Both the position numbers and the translations under genes were made by a program. Shown piece after piece: positions 11,701 through 23,309 of a DNA stretch of 64,000 nucleotides. Numbering within the stretch: the first letter of the stretch is position 1; each line of letters opens with the position of its first letter. This DNA is from Salvia splendens. Lineage: Eukaryota; Streptophyta; Magnoliopsida; Lamiales; Lamiaceae. The DNA is taken from positions 17,312,293 through 17,376,292 of the forward strand of contig NC_056047.1 in assembly GCF_004379255.2 (NCBI RefSeq). The letters run 5' to 3'. The notes beneath the pieces are model-generated. The model was not told the DNA's origin. It ran no database searches and saw nothing but the letters and a program-made list of their open reading frames with translations.

Positions 11701-14328
11701 AAAGGCAAAAAAATTAACCTAGCTTTGTGGGTCTCTCGACCCCGTCGACTCGTCGACCCGCGACCCGAATTTTCACCTCATCGACCCGGTGCGCCCCTCG
11801 ACCCTAACAACACTGGTTGTGATATACTGATATTAGCAAAATTACAATAAACTACTAGTTTCTGATTCCAAGACTTGATGGCGTGTGGGATATGTTGCAT
11901 GGTTTAAACTTTTTCAAAAAGTTGATGTCAGAAGAAGTTAAAATTTAATTAGCCTCCATTAAGTGACAAGGTGAACACCACAATCAGTGAATCAGGAGAG
12001 AAGTTATCTAAATTCTAACTTAAAGAAATGTGAATTCAGTACTAGTTTTTGTTGTTATAGAGATGCGTAGGGCCCATAGTGAGAGGTTACTATGATCAAG
12101 ACCTGGAAATGATCTACTATGATCACAAAATCAGAAGTTTCCAGTGTCTTACTTTATAGGGCATATATCATGCTGTCCCAACGTTTGGCCTGCAGTAAGA
12201 TATATTGCTCTGCTCCATTTGTACACCAGATGGAAAAAAGAATTTGAAGCATGGAGGCTTAAGATGGCATGTTGGCAGTGATAAAACTTATGCAATGACT
12301 GAGGATTGAGTTATAAAGTCTATGACCGGAACCACCAAGTTCAAGGGACGATGTAAGCACGGATTGTCTTAGATTACCTCGGATGCAGATGAACCCAATA
12401 TTTGTGATGGTTGATCGTATCTCCCAAATGATGCATTTTATTTTTTTCAAAGAAAACATCAGCTGTTATTTATTTTGCAAATCTTTGCTTCACAGAGGTT
12501 ATTTGCATACATAAGGTGACAAAAACTACCACTACTGATAGAGATCCTAACCCTATGTTTATATCCCATTTTTGAAGGTCTTGTGGAAGAAGCTTAAGAT
12601 AAGCCTAGAATACAACTCCTACCATCCTCAAGCAGATAGAAAAATAGAAATTATCAATCAAAGCTTTGGTAAATTTGCTTATATATATTCAAAGAACAAG
12701 AGTACAGGCAGATGCCCATTGAGGGTAGTGTATGGTTTGCTTTGGAACTAATACAATGTACCTGGAAAAGCTAACACAAAAAAAAGGAAAATTATGGCTG
12801 AGGCAATGGGAGAAATTCATGATGAAATCAAGTTGAAACTTGAGAGACAAATGCCAAAAACAAGAAGCATGTTCACAGAATCAGATGAGGTCAGAGTTTC
12901 AAGAAAAGGTTATGGTAATAGTTCATTTACAGGAAAGACATCTAGTGGGCACAAACTTAAACTTAAACTTAAACTTAAACAAGAATCCCTATCTCTCTAA
13001 CTTATTTTGGATTATCAAAATTTTATGCACTCAATTCCCTAGGTATTTTGCAACAAAGATAGACACGGTAGCGTATAGATAGGCATTCCTATTCCACCAT
13101 TGTTAATGGAAGTGGATATACAACTATAACATCTAGATCATAGGTAACTGGTTACATCTTCTGCCTTTTCACATAATAGATGCCTTTCTCATACAAGCAA
13201 CTTTATGGTTTTCGGCCTTTTGGCTAACAAAGCATTTATCTAGTAGCCACTAGCCATTAACTTGAATAGTGGTTCAGGACTGCATATTTTCAACATGTAC
13301 AAGATTGAAGAAACACAAGCTGTTTTAGGTAATGTTGTCCAGCATAATGCATATCAGCTTCATGACTCATGACTCGTGAGTATACATGGCGATAGATAAG
13401 CTACATTGGCAATATATAATTAGGATGATGAGAGCTTACCTCACACAGGAAAGCATTATCTCTGCCATCTTCAAAAAGAGAAGAATAATATGCAGGATCA
13501 TATATGGAACCTCCAATTACATCATCAGAACCAGAGGGACGTCGAAGTAAAGGAGTTGTAGGGCTGAGAAAACTATTTCTCAGATCAACATCTGTATCTC
13601 TATGAACAGAGTTGTCCATGTAAGAAGCACCTAGTCTGTACATCTGCATCCATAACAGTGAAGATGATAACCTCACTGAAAATCCAATAATTTGCATAGC
13701 TAGTGTGAGCTTCACTGATAAACTAACAAAGGTTCCATAAATCTCAGATGGAATGTTCCTGCAAGCACAAGATGAAAATTGATGACAGTTGATTAAAAAC
13801 TACTCCTAGCATCCGCATCCGAGAAAAAGAGCCACATAACAAAAAATAACATCAGTGTGATAAGTAGTAAATAATTGCTTGCAAGTGAGAGAAATTAGAG
13901 ATAAAAATATCATAATTACAATAGCATCTTTAAACCAGATATATACAGGTTGTAGAGCATGTATGGTTGAAATAGAAGCAGTGATGCATGATTAGGAAGA
14001 AACGAAACGGAGAAGAAGAGGGAGAACAATACCAGATATGGTCAGAAAAGAGGAAGAACCAGGAGAGGTCGAGCAAAATAGAGGAGAAGAGGAGGACGGC
14101 GTAAGTCCTGGCGAGGCTCTGGCTGCTGCTCTCAATGGCGACGAGTGCGAACAAAGAAATCCCCAAATTGACGAGCAATACGCCGTTGTAGAGCGCCCCC
14201 AGCGATCCGATTAAGGCGCATACAATCTGAGCGTAGATCAATTTGATAGCGAGGCGCTGAATGTTGTCATAGTCCCGCATCCAACCCTCAATCTCTGTCC
14301 ACCTCAATCCACATCCACCACAACGCAT
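8703..14328 (-). CDS. small multi-pass membrane protein, AGTRAP-like (249 aa), four exons
   Basis: Minus-strand exons 14033-14328, 13440-13758, 9018-9116 and 8703-8738 join in frame through GT-AG junctions into 249 residues. About four hydrophobic helices are seen: LIYAQIVCALIGSLGALY, GVLLVNLGISLFALVAI, AVLLFSSILLDLSWFFLF, and a region with KLTLAMQIIGFSVRL. A polar tail follows with SFLSPTTPLLRRPSGSDD and SIYDPAYYSSLFEDG. The layout resembles the angiotensin-receptor-associated-protein-like plant proteins. That link is a recollection of the architecture, not a tested match, and the function is unknown. The second intron is 4.3 kb and holds a TRIM, a hAT MITE and a gypsy remnant. The first ATG (14326-14328) is chosen; a second in-frame Met 16 residues later (MRDYDN) is possible. 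Confidence 0.82.
9584..9996 (-). mobile_element. TRIM (terminal-repeat retrotransposon in miniature)
   Basis: Two direct repeats of 118 bp, 9584-9701 and 9879-9996, about 90% alike, start TGTTAAATGTC on the minus strand. Next to the upstream repeat is TGGTATTAGAGC (9864-9875, minus), one base from the initiator-Met tRNA primer-binding site. A G-rich run (GCAGGGGCG) precedes the other repeat. There is no coding capacity. The flanks ATTAT and ATGAT may be a decayed 5-bp duplication. It lies in the long intron of the membrane-protein gene. Confidence 0.82.
11164..11815. mobile_element. hAT-type non-autonomous element with GGGTCG-rich ends
   Basis: The ends CAGTGTTGTCAAAATGTCG and (inverted) CAGTGTTGTTAGGGTCG form terminal inverted repeats. 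The 8 bases GTTGTGAT stand directly on both sides (11156-11163 and 11816-11823), a perfect hAT-length target duplication. The left 170 bp is a minisatellite of GGGTCGCCT-like units. The right 80 bp carries the inverse CGACCC repeats. The middle is AT-rich and has no recognised gene. Confidence 0.88.
12200..13000 (+). pseudogene. decayed Ty3/gypsy integrase/pol remnant
   Basis: Broken-frame translation recalls gypsy pol in the right order: a zinc-finger/linker-like stretch near 12240, a VVDRFSKMAHFI-like segment near 12400 (seen as LIVSPKxCILFFSKKTSAV), YHPQADRKIEIINQSFGKF near 12620, and a VMVIVHLQERHLVGT-like segment near 12920. Many frameshifts and stops are present and no LTR is found. It lies antisense in the 4.3-kb intron of the membrane-protein gene. 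Assignment rests on motif order only. Confidence 0.65.
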
Positions 14329-14344
14329 TATATGATCGATTGTG

Positions 14345-14380
14345 CTGGAACTGGAACTGGAACTGGAACTGGAACTGGAA
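14345..14380. repeat. CTGGAA hexanucleotide microsatellite (six units)
   Basis: Six uninterrupted CTGGAA units lie 16 bases upstream of the start codon of the minus-strand membrane-protein gene, so in its 5'UTR or core promoter. Confidence 0.9.
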
Positions 14381-14412
14381 GCGCCGCAGCTCTGATCGAG
14401 CTCCGCTCACTC

Positions 14413-14557
14413 ATGTGGGGTTGCTCTTCGCAACGACAACTTGAACCTTATTATCAATCTTCTTCTCCCTTACCCCAATCAAATCAAACAATCATTTCTC
14501 GCTCACACCCTAAACTCGACGTTCTCAACAACAGATTCAAGGGTTCAGAGGAAACAG
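14413..14557 (+). other. possible orphan first exon (low confidence)
   Basis: An open frame begins MWGCSSQRQLEPYYQSSSPL and continues Ser/Gln/Pro-rich, like an organellar targeting peptide. It ends at a fair splice donor (GAAACAG|GTACTT, boundary 14557/14558). It is divergent to the membrane-protein gene. No following exon is visible in the AT-rich 2.3 kb before the next gene, so it may be a relic of a deleted gene or chance. Confidence 0.25.
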
Positions 14558-16877
14558 GTACTTTTCAATTAATTCCACTGAATTTGTCATTTGTATGACT
14601 GATGATTAATGGATTTTGATTATACTCACTTCACACCCTTTCTACGTTCATATAAATATAGCAATACGTATCTTTGTTAGAATTAGGTAGGCTGGATATT
14701 TTTCTATCTATTTATTTAAATTTGCCATTTATTTATTTTTTAGAATTAGGTTGGCTGGATATTTTTTAGCTATTTATTTAAATTTACCATTTATTTATTG
14801 TTTTTTTATGTAAAATGCGTATATTATTAATTTCCACATTTCAGTAAGATAACTTTATTTTAATTAGTTTTCATAATGATTTTAAATGATATTGTATCTT
14901 TTTAGAGTCTCTCCTATATTAGATATAGTAAAAGATGATTTATTGTACTGATATACTACTAGTACTATGTGAAGGCCAATATCGTCTAGTTCACATTAAT
15001 TTGTTTTATTCAAAGTATTCAATTTGTTTTTAATATCTTAAAAATTGTAGTATTAATTTTTCTTTTGTAATATTAAATACATCAATATTTCTAGAATATT
15101 CAAATCAAATTATATGAATAAAACAAATAATAAATACTAATATACAAAATAGTTTTTTCATTTAAAAAATATTCTATTTAGTTGAAAATCTATTAATGCA
15201 TTTTCACAATCACACATCACACTCCTCCGTCCTCTCTCTACCGCAATTTGGATCACATTTTTGCCCAATTCCAAAAAATTGAAATTTTGCGAAAAAAGAA
15301 TCCGACCCAATACGAACTTGTCCGAAAATCTGAAATTTAATTTGAAAAAAAATTCTGAAATTGCATAAAAATACAAATTGAAAATTCCAATACCAAAATC
15401 CAAAAATCTAAGTATGGAACAACATTAGAAGTTTTCCATCAGAAATATTTATATTCGATAGGTTTATAATAATGATACTATGTTTATTACATGGCCAATG
15501 GCAAAAAAAACTACTATCATCAATTATATCATTACTTTAACATTCAATTATCCTATAGTCCATGATTTGGGAAAAATTATGTATGCTTTCGACAACTGTA
15601 ATATTGATTTCTTATGAGTTCACCCAATCACATAATTTTGGCGCTATGTATCATAATTTTGGCACTACTATAGCTTGATAACTTACTTACGTGACATTAT
15701 CTGACGTTAACCAAAACAACGTTATGTTGTAGGTAGCGAAACTCTGTACTACTAAATTACATAATTTTATTTACTGAATTATGATTTGTATTAAGTTATA
15801 TTAGAGCTCAAATTTTATTTGGGTGTGAAATCCTTGATAATTTACAAATAGATTTTAAAGTTAGATATGTAAAATTAAAAATTAATGATAGTTTAAGAAT
15901 TACATACAACTTAGTTTATAAAACGATTTAATCAACAGGTTATATTTTGATTTTAATACTATATCCTACGTAACACAGACTATACTTTATACTCAGGCCA
16001 TTGTCACATTAAACAATAATTCTACTGCAACCATTTATATCAAACTCAAAAGTCAAAAGAATATTCTATATTCACTTATTTTTTAAATTTTAAATCTTAA
16101 CTATATATTTATATAAATTACGCATTCACCTCAGTAATTTTCCAAATATAATTAAATAATTTAAATACAATTATTTATAATAATATATTATATTTATATA
16201 TATTAAATATATTATGCATTCAATAAAATATATAATACTAATAATTTATATAAAATAAAATATATACTATCAATTGACCTTTTCAACTAAATATTGATGA
16301 AACCGTCTATACCTTAAAACAAATAAATTACACATCACATGTAGTAAATATCTATTGATTAATATTGGTTTAATGAGATGAACTGATTAATATGGTTTAA
16401 TGAGATGAGATGAACTGATTAATATGGTTTAATGAGATGAACTGATATATATATAATACATCTCGTTATTTCGGATCTTCATCCGGCTCTGGTCTCTGGA
16501 TCGCTCGTTGTGGGGAATTAGACGACGTCTGTGAGGAATCTGGAACAGCAATTTTCAATCCAACACAACGTGGCCGCTCCTATTTCGATTCCGACTCCGA
16601 CTCCGACTCCGACTCCTATACGTTGGTGGTGAGAGATCCCTCCAATTGTTAATTCGTAGGAGATCTTATCAATTTCCCAAACGATTTCAGATCCGGCCAA
16701 TCACGCTGCGATTTGGCCGATTGCAATCCTTTTTTTTTCTCAATTCATATTAATAAATTGCGTGTTTCTTCTTTGATGGATAGCTAGCTGATCAGTTCAA
16801 TTCAACTTGAGAGAAGGTATTGCTATCTGCTGATCCACTCAAATCCAATCACTCCGTGCAGTCGTTGAACTTTCAGA
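14558..16877. other. AT-rich intergenic region with short tandem duplications; VOA1 promoter/5'UTR
   Basis: A tandem pair of about 63 bp lies at 14678-14803 (AGAATTAGGTTGGCTGGATA in both units). Three units of a 34-38 bp repeat (GATTAATATGGTTTAATGAG) lie at about 16355-16446. A CCGACT microsatellite at 16591-16616 lies in the probable 5'UTR of the next gene. No coding signal is recognised from 14600 to 16480. Confidence 0.6.
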
Positions 16878-19553
16878 ATGAAGATTGCGACTTCTTCTTT
16901 GGCAATCGTGACTGCTCTTCTTCTTGTCGTGGCTCAGTTACCTCTGGGACTCACTTTCTCATCTATGGCCCCGGCATTCTTATGGTCGTCTCATCTAAAT
17001 GGGTAAATCTTATTTGAAGTTTCTCCTATTTGTGTATGCTATCCTAGTATTATCTGTTTTTGCTATATATTTGACCGTTATTTAGCAGGTCCTTATATGT
17101 ATACGGTGTATTCATGGCTAATTTAATGGAGACTCCCAATGAAGACTCTGGAAGTTGATGTTGTGTGGTCAGGACATCTCGGATATAGCATATGCTTAAT
17201 GTTTCAAATCCTACTAATGAGACTTTAGTTTGGTCCCGGGCACAATTTGATTTAGAGGGTGTTTTGTTGCGCTTCATATAAGATGACGTATATTAGAATT
17301 ATAAGTTTTTGGAACGATGAGATGATAACCTTATAAGATCTTATTGATGGCAAGGTTGTAAATTGTAATTAACTATTATATGATTTGTTTCGTGCGTTAA
17401 ATTGTTCCATTCTACTAAAGTTGCATCACTTACTTTTCAAAGAGCTTATGAGCTCTTAAAATCTTATTTTTGGAGCAAATAAGATCTTGAAAAGAACTTG
17501 GCCACCAATTACTTTGAGGTGCTTACTATAACAAATATGGTCCTGTTTTAAGACCAGTCATATGAATTATTACCCATGACCTTCCCACCCATTCCTTAGT
17601 TTTGTGTGATGATGTGCTCAAGGATCTTCTACATTAGGAGCTTTTCACAAACTATAATTATCTAAAGCTTTACAAACATGAAACAGGAAGAAAGAAATGG
17701 TTGATTACAGAATCCTCGCTCCTAGGGATTTAGCCAAATCTACAATGACTGAAGGAGGATGGTCAAAATACCTGGTATATCTACATCCTTGATTCAGATT
17801 TTGATATCAAATGAATCAGATTGTTTAGACTAAACAAGTGTGAAAATATAGGTTTAGGTTACTGGTCGGAAGTATATAAATGGTGGTTTCATTTTATGCA
17901 GTGCTCAAGCGAGGAAGTTCAAGGATCCAATAACTTTGCCTTCCTTTTTATTGGATCAGAGGTATTAATATTTTTTCTTCTTCTTTCTTCTTTCTTTTTC
18001 CATTTTCATTTTGATGAATATGTGTGTACGTGAAATTGGATGCCTCTTATGCTGATCCTACTCTACACCCACATTCTTAAGAATAGATTTCTCTTTCGAA
18101 TTGACAGTAATCTTAGTATGCTAACTTTCTACTCTCACGCTAAATTAAGGAATATAGATGAGCAGATACATGTATTTCTTAAGAATGGATGAGCGCACTT
18201 GTTGCACATTGTCTATGGTTGTGGAATATATAACAACTGAATCTCTTCTTTTCAGAATCCCAGTTGATATATTGAGGTGCCTGTCATAACCTAAAGAAAA
18301 TACATGATGATCCATCCATGATTTTCATGTGGAAAGTTAGGAAATTTTCAAAAGAACTACAAAAACATGTGCAACTTTCATGCCACTAGTACTGTATTAT
18401 TTCTTATTGTATCTTTTGACATGTATCTGTTTATGCAGTTGCAATCTCTGGAAGTTTCCAGACCCGCAAAGACTGATCTAGCACTTATTGACTTGCTTAA
18501 GGTTAATTGGTTTCCTCTTTACTTGAGTACTGTAATTATTTATTTTAGCCTACTATCATTTGACACATGTAGCTAAAGTGTGACTACTTCATGACAGGAC
18601 TCATTTTCCAACTCCAATTCCTCTGTGGCTTTTCCTTATGTAGTTGCTGGAGAAGAGAAAGTATCCATAGAGAGTTCTCTGCTTTCTGAGTTTGCTGAAA
18701 CTTGTCAGCATAATTTTGGAGTCAGTAGAATTGCTCTAGTGGGGTCATGTTCTGTGGATGGTGAAAATTTTGATAAAATAAATGATGTTAGCTCGGCTAA
18801 TGTAAGTCCACTGACAACCGCGAAATTTGACTGTTTTTTTCTGGTCCTATTCAATGACATAGTTTACATCACTTGCAGGACTACCTGTACTCAAGGATTG
18901 AAAAGTCTTCGGACGGGCACACTGATCTGATTGTCATGTGCCCTGGAGATTCCATGTTATCACAGGATAATGATCAACCACATTCTGAAAGTATGCTGTG
19001 TTAAAAAAGATTATTATTGCTGTTGTTGCTATTATGTCGAGTCTGTAGATTGGAGTTAACTAACAATTTGATTACGTATGCAGGCAGCATTCTTTCTCAA
19101 CTCCTAAATGCAGTGAATGAGATGGGTGCAAAATATTCGTTCCTCTACATTTCTGATCCGTTTAGATATGATGAGTATGTCTCACACAAGGGACTGGAAA
19201 GGTTCCTTGCTGAAGGTACCGTGGGAAATGTCTCTGCTAATTCCACTGGCTGTGATGAAGTTTGCCAGATTAAGTCATCTCTTCTGGAGGGATTACTAGT
19301 GGTAAGTAAAAAGTTAGCTACTGAGGCTGGAAAGCTAAGTGTTATATTCAAGTTTCTCTGCCTTGTTATATGTTACTACTCTCAGTTCACGCTATATTTG
19401 GAATCTGTTGTATTAACAGTATATATTTGTCTCAAAGTCTGGGTTTTATAATTTTTGCAGGGGTTTGTCTTGCTTATTATTTTGATATCAGGGCTTTGCT
19501 GCATGATGGGAATTGATACTCCTACAAGGTTCGAGACTCCAGAAGCATCTTGA
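16878..19553 (+). CDS. V-ATPase subunit S1/VOA1 (Ac45)-like type I membrane protein (320 aa), eight exons
   Basis: Eight exons with GT-AG ends: 16878-17002, 17687-17774, 17902-17961, 18439-18501, 18598-18801, 18879-18990, 19084-19301 and 19461-19553. They join to 320 residues. The protein starts with a signal peptide (MKIATSSLAIVTALLLVVAQ). It has a large luminal domain including DYRILAPRDLAKSTM, NFAFLFIGSE, KYSFLYISDPFR and GLERFLAEGTV, with NST/NSS sequons. It ends in one membrane helix (FVLLIILISGLCCMMGI) and a short tail TPTRFETPEAS. The layout is that of plant proteins related to the V-ATPase accessory subunit Ac45/VOA1, expected in the secretory pathway. A role in proton-pump assembly is inferred from the family. 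The start is the first ATG, immediately followed by the signal peptide. No lesion is seen. Confidence 0.85.
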
Positions 19554-21153
19554 TTCAGAAACCTGTGAAGGATTTTTGTGTTCCTGTAGTGGTGGTGATG
19601 ATGGTTTTCTGCTATGTAATTTCTTTAGCCTCAGAGATATTTTTTATTTATGAGTGAACAAATAACATCCTGCTTGTGCACACTTTTTATGAGGAAGTAA
19701 GTTGAATAATGGAAATAGCTTCCACGTAGGAGTTTGTCGAGCAAGGAGTCATGGTTTTTTACACTTCCATTTCATTCCGTCTTGTTAGTTTTCTGCTCTT
19801 TATGTTCTTTATGTAGAAGCCACTGCCATTCTCATTATCCAATTGATGGGGGTGAACGTGAAACATTGAAGTGAAATGCAACCAATGGTGTTGCGATGAC
19901 GACTAGTGGAGTCGCAGTTGCAAGTGGGGGCGAAGGTATAAAAACGAGAGGTTGAACCTCGGTTAGGGTTGGATGGATGTCGGTGGGGCAGGAAAACAAA
20001 GGTTTCCCGTCGCACGACAACTAAAAGGTGGAGGCAACAACTCAAGTTGCTGCCTGAAGAGCTTTAGCTTTGCCTTGGTGGTAGCAAGGGAGCACGTGAA
20101 CTGAAACACGAATATAAAATAAGAACGACAAAACACAATGAAAATATTTATAACTTGATGTAAACTGAATAAATTAATTATCCTAGATACACACTTTTGA
20201 GGTAGTTTAGTATATAGTTATTACTCTTTTCATTATGCTCGTTGTTCTTTTTTAGGACCAAAAAGTTATTTTAGGTAGAGGCATATATTTGTGATCAATT
20301 TTGAGTTTTATTCTTATTTAGGCATATATTTAGAACTGATTTTGAACTTTAGGCTTATTTAAATTAAATTGTAGGCCACTATATTATTCTCAAGATTATA
20401 CTCCTTCCGTCCCATGCTACTTGTACTATTTCATTTCGACTCGTCTCAAACTACTTACATTATTTATAATTTAAGTTAGAATTAATGTATTTAATTAATA
20501 TGTTAGATTAAATTAAGAGCTCATTTATTAAGTTCATTTCACTTAAATTTTAATTTAAGCATTCTAAAAAATCAATCTCAAATTTACAGCCTAAAATGAA
20601 AAGTGCGATTAGATTCTACGGAGGGAGTATCTAGTTTAACATCAAATTGTAAATTGCAAGAAAAATGGTAAGTTTGACTATTTACTTGGTTCAAGTAATG
20701 AAATGCCATGATTTGGTACAGAATTCTTTCGGATAATTTATTTCTAGTAGTATTAAGAAATTTTGGACCATAATTTTAGAATCGTATTCTTTCTTGATTT
20801 CGTTTTTCAGGCCCATTATTTTAGAATCACTTTGATCGAATAAGAGATGCAATATTTAAAATATTTTGATTAAACAAGTGAATCACATAGAATATTGGAG
20901 CATTAAACTTTTTTAAGAAAAACCTTATGGTGCATTTATTTAAAATAAAATAAATATGGACCAAACCAGAAGCTAATACATGTAAAACCAATTTTAAACT
21001 TTAGACTTTAAAAGAAAAACGAGTGAGCAGGAAATTCAACTTTGTCCAAAACATAAAAAAACATTTGGAATACATGATTCGGAAACCATTGCAAACTCGA
21101 GAAGAAGATTATATGGAGCTCCCAAACACCGTAGATTGTTTTATGGCTCCATT

Positions 21154-21155
<2 letters not shown>
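19554..21155. other. VOA1-like 3'UTR and intergenic DNA
   Basis: The 3'UTR probably runs to about 19800. A GC-richer stretch at 19800-20110 has no recognised content. 20399-20629 is a MITE (listed separately). The rest is AT-rich and unremarkable. Confidence 0.55.
20399..20629. mobile_element. Stowaway-type MITE
   Basis: Left end TACTCCTTCCGTCCCATGCT and right end ACGGAGGGAGTA are inverted repeats bounded by TA. The interior is AT-rich and about 230 bp in all. Confidence 0.75.

Positions 21156-21225
<70 letters not shown>
21156..21225. repeat. (AT)n microsatellite, 35 units
   Basis: A pure alternating AT/TA run of 70 bases. It borders the inverted-repeat element at 21226-21822. Shorter TA runs recur at about 21509-21526, 21815-21840 and 23308-23331. 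Confidence 0.98.
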
Positions 21226-21227
<2 letters not shown>

Positions 21228-21814
21228 TTTTGATCCATGCAAAAGCATTCTTAATACAAAAATGCAGAACCAAGCATACAAAAGTCATTTTTAGGTCATT
21301 GTAAGCTTATTTTTACGTCATTATAGTAAGGATGACATGAAATGATCTTAACATGACCTCAGATCCAAAGTTTATAATATGACCTAAAACTGCTTTACAA
21401 TGACCCTCCGTGTTTTTGTTTAATTATTGACCATTGGATTGTCAAATCTCATGGTCAGGATTTGGTCTGGATTTTGTATTGAGATCAAGTTTTGTATTGA
21501 TCATTTTCATATATATATATATATATGGAGATTATCAAAATAAAAATGCATTTAAATCCATAAATGCAGCCCAAATTTTGGCCCTAGGATTAGATGATCT
21601 AATGGTCAATAATTAACCAAAAACACGGAAGGTCATAATTAAGCAATTTTAGGTCATATTATAATATTTGGGTTTAATGTCATGCTAAGATCATTTTAGG
21701 TCATGCTTTGTTAGCATGACCTAAAAAATAACTAACTATGACCTAAAAGTGCCCTATGTATGATATTGTTCTACATTTTTGTATTTAAATCTAGTTTTGC
21801 ATAGATCAAAACCC

Positions 21815-21822
<8 letters not shown>
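21226..21822. mobile_element. inverted-repeat (foldback-like) element between TA tracts
   Basis: The left end GGTTTTGATCCATGCAAAA is the inverse of the right end TTTTGCATAGATCAAAACC. Interior motifs ATGACCTAAAA / TTTTAGGTCAT and the phrase around GACCATTGGATTGTC / GATCTAATGGTC also recur inverted. A TA tract sits at each edge and another in the middle. There is no coding capacity. The superfamily is not certain. Confidence 0.6.
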
Positions 21823-21847
<25 letters not shown>

Positions 21848-22070
21848 TGGCGGACACAAGAAGATGGGATAAGGGGCTTAAGCCCCTCCCAAAATATATT
21901 TTTAATCATTTTTTCTACTACTGTTATTTCCAGATTGGTTGAAAATCATGTTTAGCCCCTGCCAAAATGTGTCATTAAAGATTAAATTATTGAAAAGTGA
22001 TTAGTTGGAAGGGGCTGAAATTTGAAATTAGAGAATGAGAAAGTACCAACTCTCAACAATGGCTGCCAAT

Positions 22071-22310
22071 CGTATCCAAGCCTCCTAGCTCAAGTGGTTG
22101 AGAAGGGTGGCAAGGATATGACACCATCCTGGAGGTCTTGAGTTCGACTCCTGGATGGCGCGACTTTGGGATTAATTTCCCTGTGGGCCAGTTCAAGGTT
22201 GTTTCCTTGGGGCTTGGCAAGCTTTCGAGCCTGGACGCGTCTGAGGGTGACCGGTAGTCTACCGGGGCTGAACTCGTTGGAGGGAAGCTAAAGTTACTTA
22301 ATTGGAGTAT
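22071..22310 (+). mobile_element. tRNA-derived SINE
   Basis: The head carries a Pol III A-box-like TAGCTCAAGTGGTTGAG (22086-22102) and a B box GAGTTCGACTCC (22140-22151), at tRNA-like spacing. A GC-rich body follows (GTGGGCCAGTTC...CCGGTAGTCTACC). Exact ends and target duplication are unclear. Confidence 0.7.
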
Positions 22311-22900
22311 AAAATTATTATTGAAGTAAATTCTTAAGCCTTTTTCACTCTATTTCCCTCGCGTGTTAGACACGTTTCACCTAGCATTCTAATTTCTTAC
22401 ACTAATAGTTTTATCAATATAATTTGATGAAATATTTATTAAAAGATTTAAAATTTGTTTCCTGAATGGAGTGCATTTATATTTAAACGGCTTTTTACTT
22501 ATGAGATGTTTTAATCAGTTATTTATTTTTAATATTAATAAGAGTGTGATCCTCAATTTGTTTCGATTAGAAATTTAGGAAGTACTTTTACAAGAGTCGC
22601 GAATATATTTGGAGTATAAAATTATTATTGAAGTAAATTCTTAAGCCTTTTTCACTCTATTTCCCTCGCGTGTTAGACACGTTTCATCTAGCATTCTAAT
22701 TTCTCACACTAATAGTTTTATCAATATAATTTGATGAAATATTTATTAAAAGATTTAAAATTTGTTTCCTGAATGGAGTGCATTTATATTTAAACGGCTT
22801 TTTACTTATAAGATGTTTTAATCAGTTATTTATTTTTAATATTAATAAGAGTGTGATCCTCAATTTGTTTCGATTAGAAATTTAGGAAGTACTTTTACAA
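22302..22900. repeat. tandem duplication, period 307 bp, two copies
   Basis: From TTGGAGTATAAAATTATTAT the sequence at 22302-22593 repeats at 22609-22900 with only a handful of differences (CACCTAG/CATCTAG, TTATGAG/TTATAAG). The copies are split by GAGTCGCGAATATA. Near identity points to a recent event. Confidence 0.9.
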
Positions 22901-23309
22901 AAATTGTCAAAACTAAAAGATATTTCGTTTTTCATTAGTCCATTGAATTAATATAAATTTTAATCTATTTGTTATATATTACTCCATATCTTTTAAACTA
23001 AAAGATTTTTCATTGCGTATATTTAATGAGTTTTTTCAATGATTCGTAACATACATATCTTAGCGTTTTTAATCAATAGAAAATTTAGTGTCCAGGGTGG
23101 AACTGTCATTTTTAGATAACGTGGGAGTAATTTTTAGTTAGTTATAAGTTCATTTTCTAAAATTAGGATTTTAAGAATATAGAGATCATTTTTAGATTAT
23201 TTTAAATCATCCTTATTAAAATAACTAAAAACTGAATAAAAATTACTTTCGCATTGTCTAAAATTATTCAATCTAGCTCCTGCCAATAAATTTTTCTGTG
23301 TCCGCCACT

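Larger units (their letters stand above)
21846..23309. mobile_element. composite DNA element with GGCGGACAC terminal repeats, carrying a SINE
   Basis: Left end TTGGCGGACACAAGAA and right end TTTCTGTGTCCGCCACTA are inverted repeats, each abutting a TA tract. hAT-like by look, but the target duplication is hidden in the TA tracts. Inside lie a SINE (about 22071-22310) and a tandem duplication with a 307-bp period (22302-22900). Confidence 0.6.

Noticed and set aside
19800..20110. GC-richer patch with frames on the minus strand
   Set aside because: The frames are short and low-complexity, with no splice partners. No family is recognised.
21008..21304. Frames with long Ile-Tyr repeats
   Set aside because: Produced purely by the (TA)n microsatellite.
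22081..22160. tRNA gene
   Set aside because: A and B boxes are present, but the sequence does not fold into a tRNA cloverleaf and continues into a SINE body, so it is a tRNA-derived SINE.
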